In this document: in pieces, positions 43,965 through 55,360 of the stretch
Layout of the letters: each line of letters starts with the position of its first letter
How positions within the stretch are numbered: the stretch's first letter is position 1
From: Ascaphus truei
Lineage: Eukaryota; Chordata; Amphibia; Anura; Ascaphidae
Assembly (NCBI GenBank): GCA_036426205.1
Contig: CM071568.1
Span: 216,464,761 to 216,528,760 of the forward strand
DNA length: 64,000 nt
Direction of reading: 5' to 3'
Translations under genes and position numbers: made by a program
The notes under the pieces: generated by a model
The model's input: the letters and a program-made list of their open reading frames with translations, nothing else
Told to the model about the DNA's origin: nothing
The model's database searches: none

Positions 43965-46900
43965 GCACGAGGATTATACTGAACAGACTTTATATGAGCT
44001 TAATACCTACACTAAGGTTCTACATTGTAGGCCTGCACTGTTAACCACCCTCACCTCCTTCTACATGCGGTCTCTCCCAAACGTATCCTCTGTCACATCA
44101 CATCTTCCTATGACTAAACTACCATGTTCTCCAATTCCCTCTGCAACCCCTTTCATACACACCCTGGCACTGCCCTGCTAATGTGGAAGCTTTTAAACAG
44201 CTGCCAAAGAGCATACATCATTTGTGCCCATGGCACTGCACAAAGCCAGCGATGGATACACTACAGCCTCAATTACGTAATTACATCAGCCATCTCTCAG
44301 CTTTGGACTAACATTACTACGCTCTTTCACTTGCACTTTGTCTCTACCCTAGTCCCAAACTCTCACCCATAAATCCTCTTGCCTAATTTCCCATTCTACT
44401 ACTGTCATCCCCCCATTCTGCAGCAATAAACTCACTCTGCTTCTCCACATCACCCCAAAAAAACAAAACAAACAAAAAAAAACTCCCTGTCCTACTATAT
44501 CTCTCTCCCATGACTACTCCAACCTCTGTAGCGACATGTAGCCTAACCGCTGGCCTACCCACATACGAATCCTTCATGCCAAACACATACCCCAAAAGAC
44601 TCTTCACAACGCACTACCAATCACTCCAACACTCATCCCCATTACACCTCCCCCTTCCCTTTGCTATATCGGATGCACGATCAGTCTGCAAACCACGAAC
44701 ATTACAGAAACCTGGCTAACCTCTCCTGCTGCACTTCTCCTACGGTAGTCAATCCCTCAGCCACACTCCCAGAGCAGGGAATAGACAGGCGAGGATTGGC
44801 TTACTACTTTCCCTACACTGCACATTCATGCTTACCCCCCTCCCCTTTCCTTCTCATCCTTCGAATCCACACTGTTTGCTCTTTCCCCCCTTTCCCTCTA
44901 TTCCTGTATCTATCATCCACCTGGACCTACCTACATCGCAATATCTTGACACTTGCGCCTGGCTCCCTCACTTCCTCTCTTCTGATATATTAATGTCATT
45001 CTTGGAGACTTTTACTCCATATTGACAAACTAATGCCCACTTCAGATTCCCATCTTATCTCTCTATCCTTCTCCTATGGTCTCTCCAGTCGACCACCTCT
45101 CCAGCTCCACTGCAAGGCCACTCTTTTGACTTGGTTTTCTCCTGCTTCTGCTGTCTCTAACTCCTTAACATGCCCTTTGCTCTCTTTGATCATCAGCTCC
45201 TAACTTTTATTTTAACCTCACTCTACCCAATGCATCCTCTAAAACACCTACTTCCCCACGAAACACAAAGAAACTACATGCTCTTAAACCCCATCCAATC
45301 TTAACATTCTACACCTCTTTCTCTGCATCTCTACCCTTTCCTGCCCCAGCCTAGCAACCTCTTTATACAACAGCACATATCAGCCTTAGATAAGATGGCT
45401 CCTGCCACCCCCCAGTCGCCCTCGACAATCTAGGTCAAAACCTTGGCACAACCACTTCACCCGCCACCTCCAAAAGTAGCTCACACACTTAGGAACATCA
45501 CTGAAGCAAATCACGCCCTAAAGCAGACTTCAGCTCACTATAAATTCATGCTCCACCACCCTTTCGCTTGCCAAGCAAACCTATTTCTCTTCATCATACA
45601 AATTCTGCCCTCTACGCACTATTTTCCACCTTTAACTCCCACTCTGTCCAAACTACACCCCCCTCTGCCTCTACCGTCATGGCCAGCCAGAGACCTCACC
45701 ATCTACTACAACAGACAAGGTAAATACTGGACATGACATCTCCTCATGTCAAGCTCCAACACCAAACACCTACCTCCCTTGCAACATCTAAATCCACTTA
45801 CAGACTCATATCCCTATGACTCAGGATGAGGTCTCATCAGCTTGCCCTCCTGCCTCTTAATCTATTCCCTCACATCTCCCCCTGGCACCTCTCTGGCACT
45901 CTAAGCTCCACCTCCTAACTGGCCGTTCAAGATCACCTTTGGTCATTCCTTCTGTATTGTTGTATGTCTTTATTTTATAGCGCCATAAATGTACATAGCG
46001 CTTCACAGTAGTAATACATATCATGTAAATAACAAATAATATAAATAACGATCATGGGAATAAGTGCTTCGACATACTGTAAAAGTAACATTAAGGAAGG
46101 AGTCCCTGGCTCCGAGGAGCTTACAATCTTAAATGGTAGGTAGGGAAGCAAGTTACAGAGACAAGTAGGGGGGGAATTCTAGTAAGTGCGTCTGGGAGGG
46201 GGGCCAAGCTTTATGGTCATGTGTCAATGATTATCCAGTGCTACTCAATGCTTCTTTAAGCAGATGTGTCTTAAGGGTGGTCTTAAAGGTGGATAGCGGG
46301 GGCTAGTCGGGTATTCTTTCAAACATTGCACTCATCACGTCCATTCTAACCAAACCATCACTTGACCCGACTCCCTCTAAATATCACCCTATTATATTCT
46401 CCCTTTTAGCTTCATGCTACTAGAGCAACTCTATACAACCACCTCCTGACCATTTCTCTCCTCCAACTCCCTGCTTGACTCTTAGAAATCTTCTCCTACT
46501 CATTGTAACTGGATATCTCTGCTGCCTTTGACACTGTTGATCCCCCCTCTTTTCCTGAACATTCTCCACTCCACTGGACCTAATTCACTCAACTCATCTT
46601 GTCCCGCCTTAACTAAGCAAAACTCTCTTACTTGGCATTCCCCTTTCTGACTCTACCAACTCCAATCCATCCACAATGCTGCTGCCAGATTCATCTATCT
46701 CACTCACCGCTCCACTGTGCTGACTCCAGTACGCATGGCCCTACACTAGCGTTCCCATATCCTCCAGAATAAAAATAAACTCTAGCTCTGACTTACAAAG
46801 CTCCAACGACACTGCCTCCCCTTAAGTCTCAGCCTCACCCCAAAATAAATTCCATAAACACACCTACATTCTGCCCAATAAGATATGCCTCATCCTCCTG

Positions 46901-47690
46901 CGTTGTTACCTCCCTCATTCCTACCTACAAGACATCTCCTATACTGCCCCCTCTTCTTGAATTCCCTATGTACCATCAGACTCTTCCCCAGCATTTCAGA
47001 TATTTAAAAACTCCTGAAAACTCTTTTTTTTCTTTTTCAAGGAAGCTTATCCAATGTCCAATCGGCATTCCATTGTCATTTTACACATTTTATTTTTCAT
47101 ATGTCCTGTATATCATTATATGTTATTAAATGTTTTTATATTAGTATTCACCTTGTATCTCAGCTGTACTTATTAGTTATATATGTTGTGTGTTATGGTA
47201 GCCCCCCTTTTTTGTTTACAGTACACGCTATGTATTATGTTTCTCTCTTATTTTAAGCACATCATTACGTCTGGAGCCTATATCCCTGGCTAACAACGGT
47301 TGGATATATATCCTTTTTATCAACAGGGCCTCTTGTTATACATATCCTCTTTTTTCTTCTTCAAGAAGCTTATCTACCAAACCTCGAACATACCAACCCG
47401 TCTCCAAATAAAACCTTAATACAGTACAATTAGTGTTGGGACTAGGTCATATTCCAACCTTAGATACACTACATCCTACAAGGAGCAGCACTTACACATC
47501 TTGTGTCAACATGTTCGCTGTTCCCTCTAGATGTAAACTCTCTGAGCAGGGCTCTCATGCCTCTTGTATCTGTTTGTGCAGGTTTGTCCTTTTGTATGCA
47601 ACAGTTTAAGGAATTAGCAAATCTCTGTACCCCCCCATTATACCGTGCTGCAGAATATGTTGGCGCTTTACAAATAAGTGATAATAGCAA
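43965..47690 (+). pseudogene. L2 LINE, decayed (unit B)
   Basis: Counterpart of 33960-37692: NITETWL-type endonuclease remains (about 44700), the RT block SAAFDTVD (about 46520-46540) and the terminal AATATGTTGGCGCTTTACAA. It is interrupted by the inverse LINE tail at 45954-46322. More frameshifted than unit A. Confidence 0.75.
45954..46322 (-). mobile_element. L2-like LINE 3' end inserted in the L2 (unit B)
   Basis: Counterpart of 35931-36298. Confidence 0.7.
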
Positions 47691-48267
47691 TGGTCGCCGA
47701 TTGAAGGTGGTTGGCTTTTCCAGGCAGATAAGAAATAAATGAATTGGTCGAATGGCCTTTTAATTTGACTCACTGTGGGGAAACCATTCATCAAGATTCA
47801 TCAATGCACCAAGATTAACGATTAGCAAGATTAGTAGCACATGCTGTTCAGTTGGATTTATCAGTCTACAATGATGTCACCACACAGAACACACTTCATA
47901 AAAGCAAAGCAAGTCACAACACTGAAGGACAGCTTGCTTGTGTTTCATATTTGACAAATGCTATTATTAAGGCATTCTGTTTTTCTGTATAATCATGCGC
48001 TTTGGAAACTGTAATGTGCAATTTTAATTATATTTCCGTTTGATTCTGTTAGTGGCGGTGGAAAGGAAAATAATATCCTCATTTAGTACATCTTAAGGGT
48101 TGTAGTTCCTCCCAAAAAATTACGAAAATTTAGTCCAAATGTGGATTTTTAAGTAATGACTGCCTCTTGTATTTTTTTTCTTCTGTTTTTGAATTGATCT
48201 TCGTTTTTAGTTAAAAAGTTGCAAACCTGCAGGAGAGTGTTAACATGGAAAAACCCTGCCGAAAGTC
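47691..48267. other. No recognised feature (unit B)
   Basis: Counterpart of 37693-38305. Confidence 0.4.
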
Positions 48268-48442
48268 CAGGGGTGCTCAACGCCGTCCTCAAGGGGCACC
48301 AATAGGTAGGTTTAAGGAGATCCCCGCTCAGCACAGGTGTCAATCAAAATAATACGAGCCACTGATTGAGCCAACTATGTGAAGCAGGGATAGCCTTCAA
48401 ACTTGACCTATTGGTGGCCCTTGAGGACTGGAGTACCCCTTG
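48268..48442. mobile_element. hAT MITE, CAGGGGTGCTCAAC family (unit B)
   Basis: Counterpart of 38306-38486, with several small deletions in the left arm. Confidence 0.8.
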
Positions 48443-49092
48443 TTTAGTCATGGACACCAGGTAATACAGAGCGAGTTGCACACAGATTTAGGCGATGCCA
48501 CCAGACCATATGTGGTCTTCAAGTCCAGTGATGTTGCAAGTGGAAGGGTCTTAACATGTTTGCTTTGGTTTTTGGTTAATTTTAAGAAAGGAGAATGATT
48601 CTTACCATTCATTCCTTTCTTCTAGTCCCTCCATGCCAGCACAAACAGGGATCTAGCCCCACCAGCTGGGGTTAGGACAAACATTTTCATACTGAATCGG
48701 GGTTCCGTCAGCCCCTACAAGGTTTACTGCTCCCTCCTACAGCAGTAATCAGTCTAGCCAAGTAATGAAAAGAACAATGAGAACTGTATAATAAAAGAAT
48801 AAACATGGAAAAGAAAACCAGACAGAAAAACTGAGAGATAAGTTGTGCTGCCATGTACAGTGGGAACTAAAACAAAATTTGTAATGGCAAGAAATAATTC
48901 CCCTTTCTTATACATGCCTCTTATGGCAGTACAAATGCATGGGGACATACATAAGCAGTCCCCTCTTAGCTTCTTAAGTGGAATTAAAAAAAAAAAAGTA
49001 ACACCTACATTATAATATCCTCAGGGAAGCTAAAATGTATTTAAAAAATAATAAAAAAAAATGCATGGTAGATCATTTGCAAACGTTGAATC
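48443..49092. other. No recognised feature (unit B)
   Basis: Counterpart of 38487-39147. Confidence 0.3.
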
Positions 49093-49095
49093 TTA

Positions 49096-49425
49096 GGCAC
49101 AGATTATACACACCAATTGCTAGGAGAGCGTGTGCTCCTTAAGTGCAGTGCGGCTGCAGCATGAGCGATCCTGCTCATAGTGCTGGCGGCGATGCGAGTG
49201 AGTGGGTGTTGTAACAAAGCTGTTCTTCGTCATGGCTGAATCAGCTCATGTGACGTGACGTCACGCGACAGCTCGCCTGAGAAGACAATTGTTTTGGGTC
49301 TCCTCAAAAACGCTGCAGCATAACGTGCCCCTTCGTCTGCAGGGACTGGCACTTGGCTAACTACTATAGCCAATAACTGAAGTGGGCTATCCGTGCACAC
49401 GCAAAACTCCTCCACTATAAGTTGC
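49096..49425. mobile_element. PIF/Harbinger-type MITE (unit B)
   Basis: Counterpart of 39151-39481, flanked by TTA (49093-49095 and 49426-49428). Confidence 0.6.
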
Positions 49426-49570
49426 TTAGATTCGTCATGGGACCAAACTCTCCGGATAAGTGCGGTGTGTCTCGCAATCTAAAAAAAAAGTGACAAAAAA
49501 AAAAAATAGCGGCCATCTAAAAAAATTTTTTTTTTCAGCGTATTAAGTAATGCTAAGAGCTAAGTAAAGC

Positions 49571-49765
49571 TCGATAACAATGGCTCTGACTTTGAAGCAG
49601 GGGGAACCTGGTTTCAATCCTGGTGTCACTCATTGTGACCTCGGGCAAATCCCTTTATCGCCGTGTGCCTCCGGCACAACATTTAGATTGTATGATGCAG
49701 CAGACAGGGATAATTGTGCTGCAAAATTCTATGTACAGCACTACAACATGGTCAGTGCTAAACGC
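49571..49765 (+). mobile_element. CORE/MIR-like SINE (unit B)
   Basis: Counterpart of 39632-39825. The B-box-like GGTTTCAATCC is intact. Confidence 0.65.
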
Positions 49766-50505
49766 ATCGTGGTACTAGAGAATGTCGGGAAGATGTTCTA
49801 GGGAAGGGACGTCCAATTGGCCCCTGCATCAAGACGTACCAGAAGATAACAAAAAAACTGCGCGGAAAGAACCTAAAGCCCTTTGATTGTTTGGGACCAT
49901 ACAGAACTGTGAGAAGGAGAGCATGAGCCATATTGGGTAGGATAGAACAAGATTTGATAAAGGTTTTGTCCAACAACGGACCAAGGCTACACACCCCATT
50001 TATTTGTACTGGATGGGTGGGACGTGTGTTTCTCACTATTTAAAATTCAGTGACACGGGAACAAAATACTGTGACGTGCTGCAAACCCTGCGCGGTTGTA
50101 CATCGTTTAAACATCTCAGCATGTGGTTTTGGTCAGTGAGTGAGAGATGGATTTTTGAGGACGAGGGACAATTAACTCAATGTGGTATGCCTATAGGCTT
50201 TGCAGAAAGAATACCACATAAATAAAATATCTCCAAACTTGAAAAAATCTGCGGATTATTTTAATTAAAGAACTAGCTGTACCCGGCATCACATACGCCA
50301 ATCTAGCAGATCTTAAAAGTTATTTAATTAAACATTATTTGGTTTTGGAACTTTATTTTTGAATCAAAGATTCTCTAAAGACATAATTGTCGATTTCTGG
50401 GATCTTTTCTACACTATACTAAGTGGATCATACGATCTGAATCTTGAGCAACATATAATTGTCCAAGACTTAAAACAGGCTTAGGTAGGTAAAGGTATAT
50501 TTTAC
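49766..50505. other. Unrecognised repeat-like sequence (unit B)
   Basis: Counterpart of 39826-40576. Confidence 0.3.
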
Positions 50506-50873
50506 CGCTGCAGGATGCAAGAGTCTCCGACACTGACACCAACAAGCTCGATGGGAAGACTGCAAACGCGGGTTTAGTGCTGCAGATCCGACCCTCTATG
50601 GCTGATACACCGCGTGTTCAGATAGGAATCCTCCGGTACACAAGCTAAGTATCAAAAGTAGCGTGATGACGCGTGTCCCAATGCGCTTCGTCAGCATCAG
50701 CTGACATCATGCTACTTGAGGCGTAGCTTGTGTACGGAGGATTCCTATCTCAACACGCGGTGTATCAGCCAGGAGGGGGTCGGATCTGCAGCACTAAACC
50801 CCGCGCTTGCAGTCTTCTATCGAGCTGTGCTGGTGTTGGTGTCAGTGTCGGAGGACTCTTGCATCTTGCAGCG
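50506..50873. mobile_element. Long inverted repeat, Penelope-like ends (unit B)
   Basis: Counterpart of 40578-40951, with indels in both arms. Confidence 0.55.
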
Positions 50874-51027
50874 GCCATACATACCAGCAGGTTGTGTGTT
50901 GGGTTAGGATCCAGTGGTTCCCTCGGCTAGCGGTGTTTCTTTAAAGCGACACCGTTAAAGATAACTACTCAATTTTTTATTAAATAAATCCCATTGTTCA
51001 TGATAATGCACTAGGGGTGTTTCATGT

Positions 51028-51035
<8 letters not shown>

Positions 51036-51108
<73 letters not shown>
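51036..51108. repeat. (TA)n microsatellite (unit B)
   Basis: Counterpart of 41115-41190. Confidence 0.95.
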
Positions 51109-51112
<4 letters not shown>

Positions 51113-51114
<2 letters not shown>

Positions 51115-51245
51115 GTGTTCGACAAACCTATACATTTGCTGCCCCGGGCGAGTGGATTTAACCCCCGGGCGAGTTAATATTGGCCCAAGCAGCACACGTT
51201 TGGTAATAGGTGGCGAGTAGATTTTTTGGTGATTTGTCAACCACG
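51113..51245. mobile_element. Short hAT-like MITE (unit B)
   Basis: Counterpart of 41196-41327. Confidence 0.55.
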
Positions 51246-51262
51246 TGTGTATATATATATAC

Positions 51263-51338
51263 CAGACACACACGCGCAACACGCAAACGCACACGCACAC
51301 GCACACGCACACACACACACCACACCACACACACAACA

Positions 51339-51374
<36 letters not shown>
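51263..51374. repeat. (CA)n microsatellite (unit B)
   Basis: CA repeat broken by CCA and AACA irregularities not seen in unit A. Confidence 0.93.
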
Positions 51375-51376
<2 letters not shown>

Positions 51377-52255
51377 GGATTCCAAAAAATGCACAGTTTA
51401 AAGCAGCAATTCTCCCCATTAATTTCTTCCCCACCTTTGATTTTACACTGTAAAGTAGCGGTAAACAAAATGGCGGTTTAAGTCTCCCGCCAATACGTGG
51501 GGCCAATAGAAAGCTGCAATGGCTTCCCATTCGCCCGCGTCACATGAGATTTAAACAAAGGAACTACCGTGTGCAGCATTCCTGGTTTGTATCTCAGGTA
51601 ACAGGGGTGCGCAAAAATTAAGCTGAAATGAATGGCTCAGCTCTGGGGACCATACTTCCCACTTAGTAAAAGAAAAAGGGGCCCTGGACGGAGGAATGTG
51701 CTGTAGGAGATCTGAAACTTAACATAAAAACGTGGTATGTAAGCTGACCTGCTCTATTTCATTACTTTAGGGTTACTGTGCCAAGAAAATATTGCAGTAG
51801 GAAAAATACATAGTTACAGATCATGTTATTTCTCTTGGGTTTCCCACAGACACGCTATATCTTACTTATTGGTGATGTTCCTTTCTGTTACTGTCTTGTA
51901 TACCTTGTAGTTACACCTGAGATTGTAAAAGAAAACTTCTACTGTATGACAGAATGGAAAACAACCTGACAGCTTCTTGAGAAGTATAGCTGGGATCTGG
52001 CACTCAAGAACCACAGTGTTAGTGAATGTTAAAATATATGTAGTGCAGTGAATAACGCAGATATATAATGACCAATTAACATAACATATGTTATAGTATC
52101 TTTATTATATAGTGCCAACATGCAGTGTTTTACAGGGGTAATAGACAAGAATATATATAGAGAGAAGAATTCAAATAAGGAAAAGGTGCAGAACACATAA
52201 AAATAGACCTCTGGGCATAGAAGTCCATGCCCGCTAAGCTTACAATGTTATGGTG
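51375..52255. other. Unrecognised (unit B)
   Basis: Counterpart of 41431-42328. The short frame seen there is disrupted here. Confidence 0.4.
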
Positions 52256-52263
52256 TGTTAGGA

Positions 52264-52613
52264 CAGCGGTGCGCAAAACTGTGGGGCGCGACCCCCAGGG
52301 GGGGCGCGACACTGCCGACGGGGGGGCGGGGTTTACAGAGGGCCGCGCGCTTCCCGAAGGCACTTAAATTAAGTCCGGGGGAGCTGCAGGGCCTCTGTAA
52401 ACCTAACTTACGTGGCTCCGGCGGCTTCCCTCCCCTGCGGGCCATGGCAACGCGGCGTCAAAATGACGCTGCGAGGTCATGTGGTCAAGTTGCTATGGCA
52501 ACGTGAGTCATTACGCCGGAGCGCGGGTAAGTTGGGGTGGGGTGGGGGGGGGGGCGCGGGAGCGAGGGGACAGCCGTCAGGGGGGCGCAGGAAAAAAAGT
52601 TTGCGCCCCCCTG
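52264..52613. mobile_element. hAT MITE with perfect 8-bp TSD (unit B)
   Basis: Same 350-bp element as 42337-42686. TGTTAGGA is present on both sides (52256-52263 and 52614-52621), so this is the intact insertion site. Several one- to four-base deletions relative to the other two copies. Confidence 0.94.
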
Positions 52614-52678
52614 TGTTAGGAGATACACAAAGATGGGTATACGGAAGTGCAAATTATATAGTGCACAGTCGAGAGTAA

Positions 52679-53068
52679 GGCCCCGGACATGTTTGCTGCG
52701 TGCTTGCGGAAGCGTGCTGACGCGTGCTCCCGCTCAGCACTGAGCCCCTACAGCCGCAATTAGAGCGGCTTTAGTAGGGGCTCACCTGCGCTTCCGCGTG
52801 CTTGCGGAAGCGCAGGTCTTGGGGGAATTTAAAATTCCCCTGCTTGCCGGCGAGACAGGCCGGTCACGTGAGCGGTTCGCCCAATGAGGGCGAACCAGCG
52901 CCGTGACGTCACTGGCCCGCCCCCGGCCAGTGACGCGCCCGCCCCCGGACCGCCCCCTGACGGCTGCTGAGAGCGCTTGCGGTAAGCAACCGCAAGGCCA
53001 GGGAAAGCACCCACTTTCCCTGCGCCTCAGCGCGCCTCAGCACGCCAGCAGGGACCATGGACTCGGCC
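52679..53068. mobile_element. PIF/Harbinger-type MITE, TAA TSD
   Basis: The ends GGCCCCGGACATG and CCATGGACTCGGCC are flanked by TAA (52676-52678, 53069-53071). The interior CACGTGAGCGGTTCGCCCAA and GACGTCACTGGCCCGCCCCC match 27308-27632. It contains an internal duplicated CCAGTGACG/CGCCCGCCCC stretch. Confidence 0.82.
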
Positions 53069-53071
53069 TAA

Positions 53072-54235
53072 GTAGCAGAGCATCATTTTTCTTCAAAAAG
53101 CCTTAACCATTTCCATGCCCCAGTTACCTGGAAAAGATCACTGCCTCTGTACTAAAAACGGAGCAGCAGACGGGGAAATATATTTTTGAACGCAGACCAT
53201 TACATGTCTGGCTACATTCAACACGTGCTCTGTACGAAACATGGAGATAAAAAAGGAAAATGTGAACGTGTTGTTCAAATCAAATGATTGCAAATAGTAC
53301 AGTTAATGCCTTTAGAAACAGAAGAGACTAACCTACCTAACCAACGACTTGTAATTCGCAGTAGATCAGATCATTTTTCGCAGTACTTGCAGGGTATACC
53401 GTCATCCAAACATTACCTTGGCTGACTTCAATCCTTGTGGATTAGGTGCTAGCGTAATAAAATGAAAGGTGAACTGGATTTAATTCATGCTATCAGAAAC
53501 ATCCAGATGGCGTAAATAATTTGCATATTACTAAGCTGCGAAAGACTCCGATGTTATTAGGAAGTTTGGTCTTTCATCTGCCAAATATGTACTGCACATA
53601 CTGTGCTTCCTTTCTCATACAGTATGACTGATGTAAGCAGGCTACGAAAGGGCAACTATTTCCTACCGTCATTTTTATACCATTAATAAACAAAATTTGT
53701 TTAAATGTTGGTAACCCCTTTTGGATTTCAGTCACAGTATTCTGTAATGTCAGGCTTTCCAAATAATGATTTATTTTTCTTGCTGTAAGCTAATAAAAAC
53801 CATACAGCAAATGTCTGACCTGATCACCATCCATATTTATCAAGTAATGAACACTTCCAAATAGTATTCTCATATCTTTGCATTATTGCTCCATCATCCT
53901 GTCAGCTACTTTAACAGTAATGCATCAAGCATCGTCACCACAAACTTTTAAACGCAAAAGGTGTTTTCAATATTAATCTCTGCGGTTTCGTTTTGAAACC
54001 AAAAGCAGCATGCAGACGCGTAGACACAACCGCGACATCAAGTAGATCTACACAGTTGGGTAGTGGCTATTGCATGCTTCGTTTCAATTACAAATGCATA
54101 TACTGTATACTGTTCAGAAAAAACAGGACCCCTTTTATTTTTCATCATATTTAGCAGAAAAATCAGAACATTTTCATGAATATTTAAGCAATTGTAGGTC
54201 TGTCCCAGTTGACAAGTAGAAAAATAAGGCAGTGC
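53072..54235. other. No recognised feature
   Basis: AT-rich single-copy-looking DNA. Frames are at most 68 codons. Confidence 0.4.
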
Positions 54236-54340
54236 AATGCCCAAAGTAACAGAAGGAGGCTCACGGTTTTAAGCAACAAAAAATAGATTTATTACATAAA
54301 AAGTGGACAAAAGGGTCCCCCCTAGGCCACAGCATGGATC

Positions 54341-54380
54341 CACCAACTAGTTTCAGGCAAAAATGCCCTTTATCAAGGTG
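54341..54380 (-). ncRNA. Hammerhead-ribozyme-like fold in PLE end
   Basis: Minus strand: stem I CACC (54380-54377) pairs with GGUG (54344-54341). The core UUGAUAA (54376-54370) differs from CUGANGA at two places. One unpaired A follows, then stem II GGGCA/UGCCU, then GAA, then palindromic stem III ACUAGU (54351-54346), and U at the cleavage position (54345). The topology is right, the core is imperfect, so activity is doubtful. Confidence 0.5.
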
Positions 54381-55360
54381 TACAGAACAACCCAAAAAGC
54401 CCCAATTTATAATACAGCACTGATCGTGCTATCACGTGACGTCACGACCAATCAGAAAGCAGCACCTATTAGATGTGTCACATCAATACACTAAACTTTA
54501 TTAGACCTCACATGTCTGCAAATACAAGGCAAAGAGTATGGGCAAACAGGTAGTGCGCTCTGATTGGTGCACTGACTTCTGGAACAATTGTAACTTTATT
54601 AAACTGACATTTAAAAACGTCCATGACAACAAAAAAGGGACTTCTTAAACCTTAGTGCAAAGATAAAAAAACAATTCTTACATAATTGTTAAATGTTACT
54701 TAATCATTTATCCCCTCTTTCCTTTAAGATTACTAAGCACATAGACCAGAAATTAACCCTAAAATAAAAAAAGAGAGAAGGGGAGAATCCCCTAAGTATG
54801 GAATCAATAATGGTCATATGTGATCTTAGGTTTATCCAAAGGGAAGGGGGAAAGGTCAACATTTGAATACTCCAAAGAACAATAAATACTTGAATGTGAA
54901 AAGATTAGGTATATGGTAATTTCACAAAGCAGGAACATGATGATTTCAAAAGACCAATATTCTATTACAGAATATTATTTACTTGAGGAAAATCAATCAC
55001 CTCAGAAAATGTCTATAACAGAAGATAACATATTTTTATCAAGTTTTTAGGGATTTTCTAGGAAGGTTCCCTAGTAGACATTTGGCAGATATTTCAACAC
55101 TTAATTAGCAAGATTTTTTAGAAAAAGCATATAGTTAGCAAGATTTTTAGCAAATTTATAACCAATCTCTCAAACATTTTTGGCAAATGTTTGGCCAATT
55201 TTCTAACCATTTATTTAACAAATTCTGCAACAGATTTTACAGTGAATCTCTAGCAGGATTAATAACAGAATTTTTAACAAAATTTTTTTGCAAAATATTT
55301 AGCAGAATTTTTTTTAGGAAACATTTTTAACAAGGTTTTTGCAAGATTTTTTAGCAAAAA

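Larger units (their letters stand above)
42787..52613 (+). repeat. 10-kb direct repeat, unit B
   Basis: Second copy of 32741-42686. It holds many private one- to several-base deletions, also in sequences where unit A and other family members agree (for example the CR1 tail at 43566, the MITE at 48300-48350, the CA tract). This pattern looks like sequencing error more than ordinary mutation. Confidence 0.95.
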
